From positions 186,001 through 250,000 of the forward strand of contig NZ_CDWI01000014.1 of the NCBI RefSeq assembly GCF_001049495.1: DNA of 64,000 nucleotides, written 5' to 3'. This DNA is from Microbacterium sp. 3J1. GTDB taxonomy: Bacteria; Actinomycetota; Actinomycetes; Actinomycetales; Microbacteriaceae. Both the position numbers and the translations under genes were made by a program. The notes beneath the pieces are model-generated. The model had not been told where the DNA came from. It did no database searches and saw only the letters and a program-made list of their open reading frames with translations. Shown here piece by piece: positions 21,236-31,227 of this stretch (position 1 is the stretch's first letter; the number at the start of each line of letters is the position of its first letter).

Positions 21236-22439
21236 GCACCCCTCCGGCGAGCGAGAACACGGCAGCGGCGATGAAGACGAGCCAGAAGCCGCCGACGGCG
21301 GCGACCAGCCCCGCTCCGAGGACGGGGCCGACGAGCTGGCCGAGGGCGGCCGTCACCGTGACGACGCCGAGGTCGCGAGCGTGGTGCCGCTCGTCCGGCA
21401 GCAGATCGGCGGCGAACGCCAGGCCGACGGTGGAGAACGCCCCATATCCCAGGCCCATCAGGGCGGCAGCGATCAGGGTCGCCTCGAATGTCGGAACGAC
21501 GGCGATCACGACCCCTGACGCCGCCTGCACCAGCGTCGCGAGCACCGTGAGCATGCGGCGGTCCCCGGTGCGATCCGAGAGGATGCCGGTGAACACCGAC
21601 GCGATGACGACGAAGACGGTGTAGACGACGACGAGGAGGAGCAGGTTGTCCTGCGCCTCGACAGCGCCCTGGCCCAGGCCGTGGAGCAGGAAGAAGAGGA
21701 AGAGCGACGTGCCGAGGGCGTTGCCGATGTTCGTGACGAGGCGGCCAGACAGCATCCAGGCGAAGTCGCGATCACGGAGAGCCGAGAGCATCCGCGGCCG
21801 TGTGTGCGCTACTGGGCGCGTGGCCGCGACCGGCGCATCGGGCAGGAGCAGCGCGCTCAGCGTGCCGACCACGGCCATGAGCACCGCGAGGACGATGTAC
21901 CCGTCGCGGATGCCCAGGCCGAAGAGAACCACCACCCCGACGCCGAGCACCACGCCGACAGCCTGACTCGAGCCGACCGCGGCGGATGCCGCGCCCCGCT
22001 GCCTCGCCGCGAGCTGATCGGCGATCATGGCGCTGAACGCGGCAGAGGAGACCGCGACGCCGACCGTCACGCCCACCCATGCCGACCCCACAGCCCACGG
22101 ACCGTCGGCGAATCCGGTGAGGACGAGGCACAGCGCCGTGAACCAGGTGCCGCCCAGCGCCCAGGGACGCCGTCGCCGCCGGCCGGCACCGGCCCGATCG
22201 GACAGAGCCCCGGCGACCGGGCCCGCGACCACGCCCGCGAGGCCGCCGACACCGAGGACGAGACCGGACGACACGACGCCGCTTATCCAGTCGGCCTCCG
22301 ACGTGTCGAGCTGGAGCGGCAGCAGCAGCTGGACCGGGGTGAGCTGCACGGTCCAGATCGCGAGCCACGCGAGAGTGAACAGGGTCATCCAGCGCGCGCC
22401 CACACGGGGTGCGGCGGCGGGCGGTGGTTCCGTGGGCAT
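21153..22439 (-). CDS. MFS transporter
   Basis: The 428-residue protein has about twelve membrane segments and the MFS loop motif between helices 2 and 3 ([20 protein letters not shown]). A second related loop lies in the C-terminal half ([11 protein letters not shown]). It is likely a proton-coupled exporter; the substrate is unknown. I chose the ATG at 22439, preceded by GAGGAG; the open frame to 22583 has no support. The final Arg-rich tail is encoded in the part overlapping the hydrolase gene and may be a read-on extension. Confidence 0.88.
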   Translation of the reverse strand: MPTEPPPAAAPRVGARWMTLFTLAWLAIWTVQLTPVQLLLPLQLDTSEADWISGVVSSGLVLGVGGLAGVVAGPVAGALSDRAGAGRRRRRPWALGGTWFTALCLVLTGFADGPWAVGSAWVGVTVGVAVSSAAFSAMIADQLAARQRGAASAAVGSSQAVGVVLGVGVVVLFGLGIRDGYIVLAVLMAVVGTLSALLLPDAPVAATRPVAHTRPRMLSALRDRDFAWMLSGRLVTNIGNALGTSLFLFFLLHGLGQGAVEAQDNLLLLVVVYTVFVVIASVFTGILSDRTGDRRMLTVLATLVQAASGVVIAVVPTFEATLIAAALMGLGYGAFSTVGLAFAADLLPDERHHARDLGVVTVTAALGQLVGPVLGAGLVAAVGGFWLVFIAAAVFSLAGGVLTALARQPERTGRPMRRRWRSPAAAPH

Positions 22440-22617
22440 TGCGCTCCTCGACGTCGATGTCCGAGACGTGCATCGGCCGGCAGCGGCCGCCCGGGTCACA
22501 GCCGATTGTGCACCCGAAACACCCCCGACCGCGAGCGGTCGGCGTCGAGGGAGACGCGGTGTCGGCATCCGAGACGCACGCACAGGCGCCGTTTAGGGTG
22601 AAGGGCCCCACTGCTGG

Positions 22618-22623
22618 TAGTGT
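22618..22623 (+). promoter_or_regulatory. Extended -10 element of rpsT
   Basis: TGGTAGTGT contains an extended TG-N upstream of a TANNNT -10. It predicts a 5' leader of about 97 nt before rpsT. In the leader a GTGTGGG / CCCTCAC stem with one mismatch around 22637-22660 could form. Otherwise I see nothing in the 287-nt gap from the MFS gene. Confidence 0.45.
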
Positions 22624-22726
22624 TGTCTCTTGGCTTGCGTGTGGGTTCTTCCCTCACGACCGCCGTGTGGAAGCCCTCTTCTTCTGCCGGCATTCCGAAT
22701 ATCTCCTGTACAGAAAGCGTCCACAC

Positions 22727-22987
22727 GTGGCAAACATCAAGTCGCAGATCAAGCGCAACAAGACCAACGACAAGGCACACGAGCGCAACAAGGCCGTGAA
22801 GAGCGAGCTGAAGACGCACGTCCGCGCCGCCCGCGCCGCCGTCGCCTCGGGTGACAAGGCTGCAGCCGAGACCGCCCTGAAGACCGCGTCCCGCAAGCTC
22901 GACAAGGCCGTCAGCAAGGGTGTCATCCACCAGAACCAGGCCGCGAACCGCAAGTCGGCCATCGCGAAGCAGGTCGCCGCTCTCTGA
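22727..22987 (+). CDS. rpsT: 30S ribosomal protein S20
   Basis: S20 is a basic primary 16S rRNA-binding protein of the 30S subunit. The 86-residue product, from GTG at 22727, reads [20 protein letters not shown] and continues with the typical Lys/Ala-rich three-helix composition; the length is normal. A strong hairpin terminator follows 20 nt after the stop. In relatives it commonly sits beside lepA and holA; here a transporter operon, a hydrolase and an MFS gene lie between lepA and rpsT. Confidence 0.96.
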   Translation: MANIKSQIKRNKTNDKAHERNKAVKSELKTHVRAARAAVASGDKAAAETALKTASRKLDKAVSKGVIHQNQAANRKSAIAKQVAAL

Positions 22988-23007
22988 GCCGCGTCCCACC
23001 TCGTGTG

Positions 23008-23042
23008 AAGAGCCCGTCCCGTTCTCGGGGCGGGCTCTTTCG
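23008..23042 (+). terminator. Terminator of rpsT, possibly shared with holA
   Basis: A 13-bp GC-rich stem (23008-23020 with 23027-23039, one G-U pair) with a 6-nt loop ends in TTT and begins with AA. It can act in either direction between convergent rpsT and holA. Confidence 0.88.
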
Positions 23043-23060
23043 CGCGCCCTGAGCCGATGA

Positions 23061-23092
23061 GGCCCGCCGAGGTCCAGGCCCGCCGAGGTCCA
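23061..23092. repeat. Two perfect tandem copies of a 16-bp unit
   Basis: The unit GGCCCGCCGAGGTCCA occurs twice head to tail (23061-23076 and 23077-23092) in the gap between the rpsT terminator and the holA stop. No function is evident. Confidence 0.85.
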
Positions 23093-23136
23093 GGGCGCGC
23101 GGACGCGCCACGGGTCACTCAGGCGGGGCGGAGCCG

Positions 23137-24174
23137 CTATTCGCCGAACGGCTGCCGTGTCGCGATGACCGTGAGCATGCGCTCGAGGGCGAAGACCGGG
23201 TCGCGCGACGCGCCCTTGACCTCTGCGTCCGCCCTGGCTGTCGCCTGGATCGCCATACCGAGAGAGCGCTCGTTCCACCCGGCGAGGTCGCGCCGAGCGC
23301 GGTCGACCTGCCAGTCCTTCATGCCGAGGCGCTGCGCGAGCTGACGGCTCGGCTCGCGGGTGCCGGCGACGCGTGCCATCGTGCGGAGCTTCATGGCGAA
23401 GGCCGCGACCATGGGGACGGGGTCGGCTCCCGAGGCGAGGGCATGACGAAGTGCGATCAGCGCCTCCCCGTAGCGACCGGCGATGGCGGTGTCGGCGACG
23501 ACGAATGCCGACACCTCCACCCGGCCCCCGTAGTACTTGGTGACAGTGTCTTCGGTGATGTCACCCTCGACGTCGCCGATCAGCTGCTGACACGCTGCGG
23601 CGAGCTCGGTGAGGTCGTCGGCGAAAGCTGACACCAGGGCCCGCAGCGCGGGTGGTGCGATGCGCTTCTTCGCCGCCTTGAACTCCCCTGCGGCGAAGTC
23701 GACCCGGTCGCTGTCTCGCTTGATCGCAGGGCACGGGATCTCGATGCCGTCGCCGGTGCCGGCGCGGAGCGCATCGAGCAGCTTCTTGCCGCGGACGCTC
23801 GCTCCGCTGTGACGGAGGATGACCGTGGCACCCTCCTGCGGATGCTCGAGGTAGGACACCGCCTCCTGGAGGAAGGCGTCGGAGCACTTCTCCACACCGG
23901 ACACGCGCACGAGCCTCGGCTCACCGAACAACGACGGAGACGTGAGCGACAGCAGCGTGCCCGGCGAATAGTCATCGGCTCGGACATCGCTGACCTCGAG
24001 CGCCGGATCCTCGGCGCGCAGATAGTCGCGCACCCCGGCGATCGAGCGCTCGGCGCAGACCTCTTCGGGGCCGAAGACGAGGACCACGGGTGCGGGCCGC
24101 GGCTCGCGCCATGACACCTGAGGGATCTTGGCCGCTGAGGCTCCACCACGGGAGGGGGTACGCGAAGCTGCCAT
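23137..24174 (-). CDS. holA: DNA polymerase III subunit delta
   Basis: HolA opens the sliding clamp within the clamp loader. The 345-residue protein has the family layout: an N-terminal AAA-like domain with VLVFGPEEVCAERSI and the clamp-contact region SPSLFGEPRLVRV, and a C-terminal collar domain containing AAFAMKLRTMARV. A TAGGCT ends exactly 6 nt before the ATG, and GGAGGA directly touches the ATG. The spacing is too short for a normal ribosome site, so a leaderless start is more likely. Confidence 0.93.
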   Translation of the reverse strand: MAASRTPSRGGASAAKIPQVSWREPRPAPVVLVFGPEEVCAERSIAGVRDYLRAEDPALEVSDVRADDYSPGTLLSLTSPSLFGEPRLVRVSGVEKCSDAFLQEAVSYLEHPQEGATVILRHSGASVRGKKLLDALRAGTGDGIEIPCPAIKRDSDRVDFAAGEFKAAKKRIAPPALRALVSAFADDLTELAAACQQLIGDVEGDITEDTVTKYYGGRVEVSAFVVADTAIAGRYGEALIALRHALASGADPVPMVAAFAMKLRTMARVAGTREPSRQLAQRLGMKDWQVDRARRDLAGWNERSLGMAIQATARADAEVKGASRDPVFALERMLTVIATRQPFGE

Positions 24175-24180
24175 TCCTCC

Positions 24181-24186
24181 AGCCTA
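24181..24186 (-). promoter_or_regulatory. -10 element of holA (leaderless)
   Basis: TAGGCT on the minus strand ends exactly 6 nt before the holA ATG at 24174. Confidence 0.5.
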
Positions 24187-24231
24187 CTCGGGGCGACCGA
24201 CGCTCCCCCGGCGAGGCCTCGTCCTGCCCGG

Positions 24232-26553
24232 TCACTCATCCGTCCAGACCTCGAGTTCGCCGTCGCGGACGCCGAGGAGGATGCGGCCCTGCTGATCGGT
24301 TCTCAACACGTGGGCGTCGACGCCCTGCAGGATCGCGAGGATCTCGTCCCGCGGATGGCCGTAGTCGTTGTCCACGCCCGCACTGATGAGAGCCACTGTC
24401 GGTCGGAGAGTCTCGTACAGCCCCGCGTCCTGATCGGCGCTGCCGTGGTGCGCGACCTTGACCACGGCATACGCCCCGCTGAGGCGGGCGGCACGCGCGA
24501 GCGCGCGCTGCGCCTCGGCGGAGAGGTCGCCGAGATACAAGGATCGCGGCACGCCTCCCCCTGCCACTTCGATCACGATGCTCGCGTCATTGCCGTCGGG
24601 GAACGCCGGCGAGGAGCGCGGCGGCCACAGCACGCGCCACGACGCCGTCCCCAGCTCGCCCTCCAGCCCCGCTGCGGCGTCGACGAGCTCCGCGCCACCC
24701 TGCTCGAGCGCGTTCAGGACGCGCTCGTCCTCGACGCTCACGGCACGGCCGTGGAGCACACGGTCGACCCGGCCGGTCACGGCCGCCGCCCCTCCGACGT
24801 GATCCAGGTCGAAGTGCGTCAGGACGAGCACGTCGATCCGGTCGATCCCGAGGCTTCGAAGGCAGTCGTCGAGAGGACCCGGCTCCGGCCCCGTGTCGAT
24901 GAGCGCGACCTCGCCGTCGGACTTCAGGAGGATCGCATCCCCCTGCCCGATGTCGCAGGCCGCGATCGACCACGCGCTCGGACTCGTCGCGGCCGCCAGC
25001 GGCCCGTTCAGCACGATCTGCGCACCGCCCAGAGCGAGAGCGACCGCGAGCACCGACGTCGCCACTGCACGCACGGCACGGAGGGTTCGAGGGCCGTCGG
25101 TTCGGGGGCCGTGGGTTCGGGGGCCGTCGACGAGCACGACGCCGACGGACGCGCTCACGAGCGCCACGAGCATTGCGCTTCCAACACCCGGTGTCAGGGC
25201 GATCTGAGCGAACGGGAGGTCGGCGCTCACCGACGCCGTCGTCGCGATCCAGGAGGCGGGCAGCCAGGCGGAGGCAGCGAGGAGGTCGGCGAGCGGGGGC
25301 ACGGGGGCCGCGAGACAGCCGAGCAGGCCGATGATGGTGACGATCGGAGCGGCCGGCGCAGCGAGGAGGTTCGCCGCGAGACCGATGAGAGACTGCTGCT
25401 CCGCGAACAGCGCGATGATCGGGCCGCAGACCAGCTGCGCGGCCGTGGGTACGGCGATCGCCAATGCGAGTGTCTTCGGCATCCACCGCTCGAGTCCACG
25501 GGCGAGCGACGGCGCGAGGAGGATCAGCGCCCCGGATGCGGCGACGGACAGGGCGAAGCCCGGAGTCGACGCCAGCCACGGGTCCGCGATGAGGATGCCG
25601 GTCGCACTCAGCGCGAGCATACCCGCGCCCGCGCTCGGGCGCCCGAGCAGGATCGACAGCATCGCGACCCCGGCCATCACCGCCGCCCTGATGACGCTGG
25701 GCTCGGGCGTCACGAGCAGGACGAACGCGGCCAATGCCGTCGCCGCGGCGATCACCCGAACCTCTCGCCCGCCCCCGCACAGAGCCGTGAGCCAGAAGGC
25801 GGCTCCGACGACGATCGCGCAGTTGGCGCCGCTGACCGCCGTCAGATGGCTGAGTCCGCTGGTGCGCATGTCGTCGTCCAGATCCTCTCCGACCGCGCGC
25901 GTGTCGCCGACCGCGAGACCGGGAAGCAGACCCGCCCCTGGCTCCGGCAGCCGGAGCGACCGTTCGACGAAGGCTCTGCGCGTCTCCGCCGCGAGCGCGA
26001 ACACCTCGGACGCCGGACGCTCGATCACCGCTTCGCCGACGAACACCACGAGTGCTGTGCGCTCCCCCGCATCCGTCGCCTCGGCTTCGCCCACCACGAC
26101 CACGCGTGCGCCGAGGTCGAAGCCGTCTTGGGGATCGACGCCGATCCGTACGGGCGCCGACACGGGCACCGCGGCGGCAGGCGCGCCCGGCGGTCCGATG
26201 CGCATGATCTGCGCCTCGATCCAGAGCCGTCCGTCCTGGCCGGTGGACGCGGATGACGTGATCTCGGCGGTGAGCTCGACGACGCGGCCGTCATGGGACG
26301 CCACGATGTCGCGCGCTGGCCAGGCGAGTGCGATGGAGAACGATACAGCGGCGCCGGCAGCGAGGACGACGAGGAACAGACCGAGCCGGGTGGCACGGCG
26401 GTCGGCGCGCCGCAGCAGCATCCCCGACACGGCGACCGCGCCGAGCCCGCAGCCGGCCGCGCACCAGCCAGCCGCTCCGGGGATGTGGACGCAGAGGAGG
26501 GCGACCGTCCACGCTCCGCCGGCCACCGGGAGCAGCCGCAGATCGCGTCTCAT
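24232..26553 (-). CDS. comEC: ComEC/Rec2 family DNA-uptake channel
   Basis: ComEC forms the inner-membrane channel for single-stranded DNA in natural transformation. From the ATG at 26553 (773 aa) it has N-terminal membrane segments, a DUF4131/OB-like region, the Competence membrane domain (about residues 200-480), and a C-terminal metallo-beta-lactamase-like domain with THFDLDHVGG. The start overlaps the comEA stop by ATGA; a longer frame to 26655 is an overlap artefact. A 3 x 15-bp tandem repeat adds a GPRT-type repeat in the linker. Competence has rarely been shown in this family, so activity is unproven. Confidence 0.9.
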   Translation of the reverse strand: MRRDLRLLPVAGGAWTVALLCVHIPGAAGWCAAGCGLGAVAVSGMLLRRADRRATRLGLFLVVLAAGAAVSFSIALAWPARDIVASHDGRVVELTAEITSSASTGQDGRLWIEAQIMRIGPPGAPAAAVPVSAPVRIGVDPQDGFDLGARVVVVGEAEATDAGERTALVVFVGEAVIERPASEVFALAAETRRAFVERSLRLPEPGAGLLPGLAVGDTRAVGEDLDDDMRTSGLSHLTAVSGANCAIVVGAAFWLTALCGGGREVRVIAAATALAAFVLLVTPEPSVIRAAVMAGVAMLSILLGRPSAGAGMLALSATGILIADPWLASTPGFALSVAASGALILLAPSLARGLERWMPKTLALAIAVPTAAQLVCGPIIALFAEQQSLIGLAANLLAAPAAPIVTIIGLLGCLAAPVPPLADLLAASAWLPASWIATTASVSADLPFAQIALTPGVGSAMLVALVSASVGVVLVDGPRTHGPRTDGPRTLRAVRAVATSVLAVALALGGAQIVLNGPLAAATSPSAWSIAACDIGQGDAILLKSDGEVALIDTGPEPGPLDDCLRSLGIDRIDVLVLTHFDLDHVGGAAAVTGRVDRVLHGRAVSVEDERVLNALEQGGAELVDAAAGLEGELGTASWRVLWPPRSSPAFPDGNDASIVIEVAGGGVPRSLYLGDLSAEAQRALARAARLSGAYAVVKVAHHGSADQDAGLYETLRPTVALISAGVDNDYGHPRDEILAILQGVDAHVLRTDQQGRILLGVRDGELEVWTDE
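25084..25128. repeat. Three tandem 15-bp units inside comEC
   Basis: Near-identical units GGTTCGGGGGCCGTC (the first with one A, the middle ending in G) are repeated in frame. On the coding strand they give a GPRT-containing pentapeptide repeat between the membrane region and the nuclease-like domain. Confidence 0.85.
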
Positions 26554-27149
26554 ACCCGCACCGCGTCTCGGATGCCCTCCAGCAGCTTCTCGCCGATCCC
26601 CGGCACCGCGAGCAGGTCGTCCACGGACTGGAACCGACCGTTCTCCTCGCGCCACGCGATGATGCGCTCAGCGAGAGCCGAACCGATCCGCGGCAGGGTC
26701 TCCAGCGCGGCCTGGTCGGCGGCGTTGAGATCCACCAGACCGTCGGCGGGTGCTCCGCCGGCGGAGGCGACCGGCGACGCTCCGATCGTCGGGACGAGGA
26801 TCTGTTCACCGTCGGTCAGCGCTCGCGCGAGATTGATCGCCGCGAGGTCGGCCGAATCGGTGGTGCCGCCGGCCGCGGCGACCGCATCGACCAGGCGCGA
26901 GTCGAGATCGAGGATGTAGAGGCCCGGGCGCTCGACCTCGCCGAGCACGTGGACGTAGATCTCCCCCGACGACGAACCGGCATCGTCGGCGTCGGCGGGC
27001 AGCGACACGGACTCCGACGGCGCCGCCTGCCCGCGAAGAAGACCCAGACCGACCGCGCCCGAGAGCACGACGAGCGCGAGCACGATCGCCGCGCCGACGG
27101 TCAACCGCAATCGTCGCGGACGCAGAGACGGCGCTGACGATTCGTGCAT
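26550..27149 (-). CDS. comEA: ComEA family DNA-binding competence protein
   Basis: ComEA binds incoming double-stranded DNA on the outer face of the membrane. The 199-residue protein has one membrane anchor (about residues 18-37), a SLBB-type domain (YVHVLGEVERPGLYIL), and C-terminal tandem helix-hairpin-helix motifs (LNAADQAALETLPRIGSALA and VPGIGEKLLEGI). It overlaps comEC by 4 bp. TAGCGT ends exactly 6 nt before the ATG, so the pair may be transcribed from a leaderless start. Confidence 0.92.
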   Translation of the reverse strand: MHESSAPSLRPRRLRLTVGAAIVLALVVLSGAVGLGLLRGQAAPSESVSLPADADDAGSSSGEIYVHVLGEVERPGLYILDLDSRLVDAVAAAGGTTDSADLAAINLARALTDGEQILVPTIGASPVASAGGAPADGLVDLNAADQAALETLPRIGSALAERIIAWREENGRFQSVDDLLAVPGIGEKLLEGIRDAVRV

Positions 27150-27155
27150 CCCGCC

Positions 27156-27161
27156 ACGCTA
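27156..27161 (-). promoter_or_regulatory. -10 element of comEA-comEC (leaderless)
   Basis: TAGCGT on the minus strand ends exactly 6 nt before the comEA ATG, within the 92-nt gap after leuS. Confidence 0.5.
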
Positions 27162-27241
27162 GATCCACGCAGCCGGTGTCGACGCCGCGATCACCGCCAC
27201 CCGTGAGGAACCTTCAGCGGTCTGCCGATGTGGAGGGCGCG

Positions 27242-29833
27242 TCAGCCCTTCACGACGATGCTGACGATCTTCGGGGCACGGACCACGACCTTCACGATCT
27301 CCCGGTCGCCGATCGAGCGGATGACCCGCTCGTCGGCCCTGGCCAGGGCCTCCAGCTCCGCCTCGCCGATCCGAGCGGGGACCTCGAGCTGTGCGCGCAC
27401 CTTGCCGCCGACCTGCACGACAGCGGTCACCGAGTCCTCGACGAGGAGCGCGGCATCAGCCGAGCGCCAGGTGACGAGTCCCACCGACGGCTCGTGTCCG
27501 AGGATCTCCCACATCTCCTCCGCCGTGTGCGGAGCGATGAGGTCGAGCATCACGGCGATCGTCTCCGCGGCCTCGCGCACCGCCGGATCGGCAGCGCCGG
27601 CAGCACCGTCGATCGTCTTGCGGGTGACGTTCACGAGCTCCATCAGACGGGCGACGAGCACGTTGAACTTGGTCTGCTCGACCAGCCCGGGGGCATCGGC
27701 GAGCAGTTTGTGCGTCGCACGACGCAGAGCCGCATCGCCGCCGGCGAACACCACGTCGACCGGGGTCGAGACCTCGTTCGCGATGCGCAGCGCGCGGGCG
27801 AGGAACTTCTGCGCTCCCGTCGTCGACACGTCCGCCCAGTCCTTGTCGTCCTCGACCGGTCCGGCGAAGGCAAGACCCACACGCAGAGCGTCGGCGCCGT
27901 ACGCGTCGAGCTCCTCTTCGAAGAGCACGAGGTTGCCCTTGCTCTTCGACATCTTCGCGCCGTCGAGCAGCACCATGCCCTGATTGATCAGGTTGGAGAA
28001 CGGCTCGGTGAAGTCGATCAGCCCCATGTCGAACAGGACCTTGGTGATGAAGCGCGCATACAGCAGGTGCAGGATCGCGTGCTCGACACCGCCGATGTAC
28101 GAGTCCACCGGGGCCCAGCGCGATGCCTGGGTCGGATCGAAGGCCACTGTGTCGCTGTTCGGCGACAGGAAGCGCAGGAAGTACCACGAGCTGTCGACGA
28201 ACGTGTCCATGGTGTCGGGGTCGCGCAGCACGGGGTCGCCGCTCGCCGCATCGACGGTGCGGACCCACTTCTCCGCCGCACCGAGCGGGGACGAGCCCTT
28301 GGGCTTGAGGTCGAGCCCCTCGACGTCGGGCAGCGTCACGGGGAGCTGCTCCTCAGGCACGGGGACGATGCTGCCGTCCTCTGCGTGCAGCATGGGGATC
28401 GGCGTGCCCCAGAACCGCTGACGTGAGATCAGCCAGTCGCGCAGCCGGTAGTTCTTCGCGGCCCGACCGGTGCCCGACGCCTCGAGCTGCTCGATGGCGC
28501 GCGCGATCGCGTTGCGCTTCGACAGGCCGTTGAGGGCACCCGAGTTGATCATCCGCCCCTCGCCCGTCAGCGCGACGCCCGTGGAGGCGGGGTTCTGCTC
28601 GTCGAGCACGGCACCGGTGTCGATCGGCACGCCCTCGTCGTCCACCTCGATGACCGGCATCGCGCCGGTGATCGGCGCCGTCGTGTCGACGACGACCTTG
28701 ACGGGCAGGTCGAAGGCTCGCGCGAAGTCGAGGTCGCGCTGGTCGTGAGCAGGAACCGCCATGACCGCTCCGTGGCCGTAGTCGGCCAGCACGTAGTCCG
28801 CGGCCCAGACAGGCAGCTTCTCGCCGTTGACGGGGTTGATCGCGTAACGCTCGAGGAACACCCCCGTCTTCGGGCGGTCGGTGGCCTGACGGTCGACATC
28901 CGTGGTCTTCTGCACGTCGGCGAGGTAGGCCTGGAAGCGCTCGCGCACCTCGGCCGGAGCGTCGCCTGCGAGCTCCGCAGCGAGATCGGAGTCGGGGGCC
29001 ACGACGAAGAAGGTCGCGCCGTGCAGCGTGTCGGGGCGGGTCGAGAAGACCGTGACAGGCTCATCGCGTCCCTCGATGCGGAAGTCGACGTCGGCGCCGA
29101 TCGAACGGCCGATCCAGTTGCGCTGCATCTGCAGCACCTTGTGCGGCCAGAAGCCCTCGAGCTGGTTCAGATCGTCGAGCAGCCGGTCGGCGTAGTCCGT
29201 GATCTTGAAGTACCACTGCGTCAGCTTCTTCTTGATGACCTCCGCGCCGCACCGGTCGCAGCGCCCGTCGACGACCTGCTCGTTCGCGAGGACCGTCTGA
29301 TCGTTCGGGCACCAGTTGACGGCGCTCTTCTTGCGGTATGCCAGACCACGCTCGTGCAGCTTCAGGAAGAGCCACTGATTCCAGCGGTAGTACTCGGGAT
29401 CGGAGGTGTGCAGCACACGCGCCCAGTCGAAGGAGACCCCGTAGTTCTGGAACGCCTGCTTCTGCTGCGCGATGTTCTGGTAGGTCCACTCACGAGGATC
29501 CGCACCCTGGCGGATCGCGGCGTTCTCCGCGGGCAGGCCGAAGGAGTCCCACCCGATCGGGTTCAGCACGTTGTGGCCGCGGTGACGCCAGAATCGGGCC
29601 ACGATGTCGGAGTAGAGGTAGTTCTCCGCGTGCCCCATGTGCAGGTCGCCGGAGGGATACGGGAACATCGCCAGCACGTAGCGGCGGGGCCGCGTGTCGT
29701 CGTCGCCGCCGGTGAGGAACGTCTCGTTCTCCGCCCAGTACTTCTGCCACTTGGCCTGGATCGCATGCGCCGACGAGGTCTCCTCGTCGACGGGAGAGGT
29801 GGACAGGTTCTCAGACAACGAACGCACGACCAA
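27242..29833 (-). CDS. leuS: Leucyl-tRNA synthetase
   Basis: LeuRS charges tRNA-Leu and edits misacylated products. The 863-residue protein shows HMGH in [14 protein letters not shown] near residue 56, the CP1 editing domain, KMSKS in AKMSKSKGN, and a zinc-like segment [13 protein letters not shown] with nearby Cys. The start is uncertain: TTG at 29833, GTG at 29827 and TTG at 29818 are all in frame and none has a good ribosome site. It follows pabB by 18 nt, and no T-box precedes it. Confidence 0.96.
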   Translation of the reverse strand: MVVRSLSENLSTSPVDEETSSAHAIQAKWQKYWAENETFLTGGDDDTRPRRYVLAMFPYPSGDLHMGHAENYLYSDIVARFWRHRGHNVLNPIGWDSFGLPAENAAIRQGADPREWTYQNIAQQKQAFQNYGVSFDWARVLHTSDPEYYRWNQWLFLKLHERGLAYRKKSAVNWCPNDQTVLANEQVVDGRCDRCGAEVIKKKLTQWYFKITDYADRLLDDLNQLEGFWPHKVLQMQRNWIGRSIGADVDFRIEGRDEPVTVFSTRPDTLHGATFFVVAPDSDLAAELAGDAPAEVRERFQAYLADVQKTTDVDRQATDRPKTGVFLERYAINPVNGEKLPVWAADYVLADYGHGAVMAVPAHDQRDLDFARAFDLPVKVVVDTTAPITGAMPVIEVDDEGVPIDTGAVLDEQNPASTGVALTGEGRMINSGALNGLSKRNAIARAIEQLEASGTGRAAKNYRLRDWLISRQRFWGTPIPMLHAEDGSIVPVPEEQLPVTLPDVEGLDLKPKGSSPLGAAEKWVRTVDAASGDPVLRDPDTMDTFVDSSWYFLRFLSPNSDTVAFDPTQASRWAPVDSYIGGVEHAILHLLYARFITKVLFDMGLIDFTEPFSNLINQGMVLLDGAKMSKSKGNLVLFEEELDAYGADALRVGLAFAGPVEDDKDWADVSTTGAQKFLARALRIANEVSTPVDVVFAGGDAALRRATHKLLADAPGLVEQTKFNVLVARLMELVNVTRKTIDGAAGAADPAVREAAETIAVMLDLIAPHTAEEMWEILGHEPSVGLVTWRSADAALLVEDSVTAVVQVGGKVRAQLEVPARIGEAELEALARADERVIRSIGDREIVKVVVRAPKIVSIVVKG

Positions 29834-29851
29834 TCAGAAGGGAAACAGGGA

Positions 29852-31186
29852 TCAGTTCAGGATATCGGAAGCCCACGCGGCGGGCATTTCCGCACCCAGG
29901 GCCGCCAACGGCGCTCTGGCCTTCGTCGCGACTTCGGCCACCTCGGCATCCGGGAGCGATCGCCAGGTGATGCCGCCCCCAGCGCCGACGACAGCGCTCT
30001 CGCCGTCGACGACGATGCTGCGGATCACCATCGCGAGGTCAATGGCGCCGTCGTCGCCGACGTACCCGAAGCATCCGGCGTAGATCCCCCTGGGGCCGCC
30101 TTCCAGTTGGTGCAGACGGGTCATCGCGGAGAGCTTCGGCGCCCCCGTCATGCTGCCCGCGGGGAACGCGGCCTCGAACAGATCACCGCTGGTGGTGCCC
30201 GCAGAGGCGATGCCGCTGACGGTGCTCACCAGCTGGTGCACGGCCGGGTAGCTCTCGACCGCCCACAGCGACTCGACCCGGATCGACCCCGGTTCGCACA
30301 CCCGCGACAGGTCGTTGCGCATGAGGTCGACGATCATCACGTTCTCCGCGCGCTCCTTGGGATCCGCGGCCAGCTCTGCGGCGAGCGCTGCGTCCTGGCG
30401 AGGATCGGCGCTGCGCGGTCGGGTTCCCTTGATGGGTCGTGTGCGGATCACGCCGTCCCGGACCTCGAGGAACTGCTCAGGGCTGGCGCTCAGCAGCGCC
30501 GTGCCGCCGATGCGCACGAACCCTCCGTGGTGGGCGGGCGTCGCACGGCGGAGCCGGCGGTACGCCTCGACCGCGTCGTGCGGCCCGTCCACGGTGAAAC
30601 GGGTGGTGAGGCAGAGCTGATACGCGATCCCTGCGCGGATCAGCTCGCGGCATTCGGCGATCAGAGCGGCGTACGCATCCGGGGTGTGGCGTGCCCGTGT
30701 CCGCCGTTCCGTCGCATCCGCCCGCGCCGGCATCGGTGAAGGGGATGCCTTCGAGCCGGCGTCGCTCGTGAACGCGGCCCACGCCCGGAGAGCCGCCGAC
30801 GACGCGCTGGCCCACGCCCGACCGGTGGCATGCTCGATCGCGACGAGCCGGGTGATGCGCAGCCACGCGCCGCCTGCGCCCTCCGTCGGCGCGACCACCG
30901 GAGCTCCGGCCGCCCGCGCTCCGCTCTCGTAGTCGTACCACCCCACGCGCCCGTCCTGCAGCGGCGGCAGGCCGGGCTTCCGCCCGTCGACGGGGCCCGG
31001 GACGTCCAGACGGATGTCGACCGGAGACGGCGCCCGCTCCCCCGTCCCGATGAAGCTCCACCCCTCCGCTGCGTCGGCCCCGGCATCGAGCCAGAACACG
31101 TCGGGCGACACCCGTTCGAGCGCGAGGAAGAGCGCTTCAGGATCGACCCGGTCGGGCAGGACGCGGGTGCTCAGACGTTCGGGCAC
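29852..31186 (-). CDS. pabB: Aminodeoxychorismate synthase component I (PabB-like)
   Basis: The protein belongs to the chorismate-utilising enzymes; PabB makes 4-amino-4-deoxychorismate for folate. The 444-residue chain has the C-terminal chorismate-binding domain with RTRPIKGTRPR, ENVMIVDLMRNDL and PAGSMTGAPK. PIKGT with Lys is the PabB-type residue that forms the covalent intermediate. The N-terminal domain is divergent. An anthranilate-synthase relative is the main alternative. It starts with GTG, 6 nt after TAGGCT, and faces dedA across only 41 nt. Confidence 0.88.
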   Translation of the reverse strand: MPERLSTRVLPDRVDPEALFLALERVSPDVFWLDAGADAAEGWSFIGTGERAPSPVDIRLDVPGPVDGRKPGLPPLQDGRVGWYDYESGARAAGAPVVAPTEGAGGAWLRITRLVAIEHATGRAWASASSAALRAWAAFTSDAGSKASPSPMPARADATERRTRARHTPDAYAALIAECRELIRAGIAYQLCLTTRFTVDGPHDAVEAYRRLRRATPAHHGGFVRIGGTALLSASPEQFLEVRDGVIRTRPIKGTRPRSADPRQDAALAAELAADPKERAENVMIVDLMRNDLSRVCEPGSIRVESLWAVESYPAVHQLVSTVSGIASAGTTSGDLFEAAFPAGSMTGAPKLSAMTRLHQLEGGPRGIYAGCFGYVGDDGAIDLAMVIRSIVVDGESAVVGAGGGITWRSLPDAEVAEVATKARAPLAALGAEMPAAWASDILN

Positions 31187-31192
31187 GTTCTC

Positions 31193-31198
31193 AGCCTA
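31193..31198 (-). promoter_or_regulatory. -10 element of pabB (leaderless)
   Basis: TAGGCT on the minus strand ends exactly 6 nt before the pabB GTG. It lies back to back with the dedA -10, 17 bp away. Confidence 0.5.
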
Positions 31199-31215
31199 GG
31201 CGGCCGCAACTCCCG

Positions 31216-31221
31216 TATTCT
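31216..31221 (+). promoter_or_regulatory. -10 element of dedA-like gene (leaderless)
   Basis: TATTCT ends exactly 6 nt before the GTG at 31228. The AAGGA next to the GTG is too close to act as a ribosome site. Confidence 0.5.
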
Positions 31222-31227
31222 CAAGGA

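Noticed and set aside
27150..27241. T-box or leader upstream of leuS or comEA
   Set aside because: No T-box core or stable stem found. leuS follows pabB by 18 nt, leaving no room for a leader.
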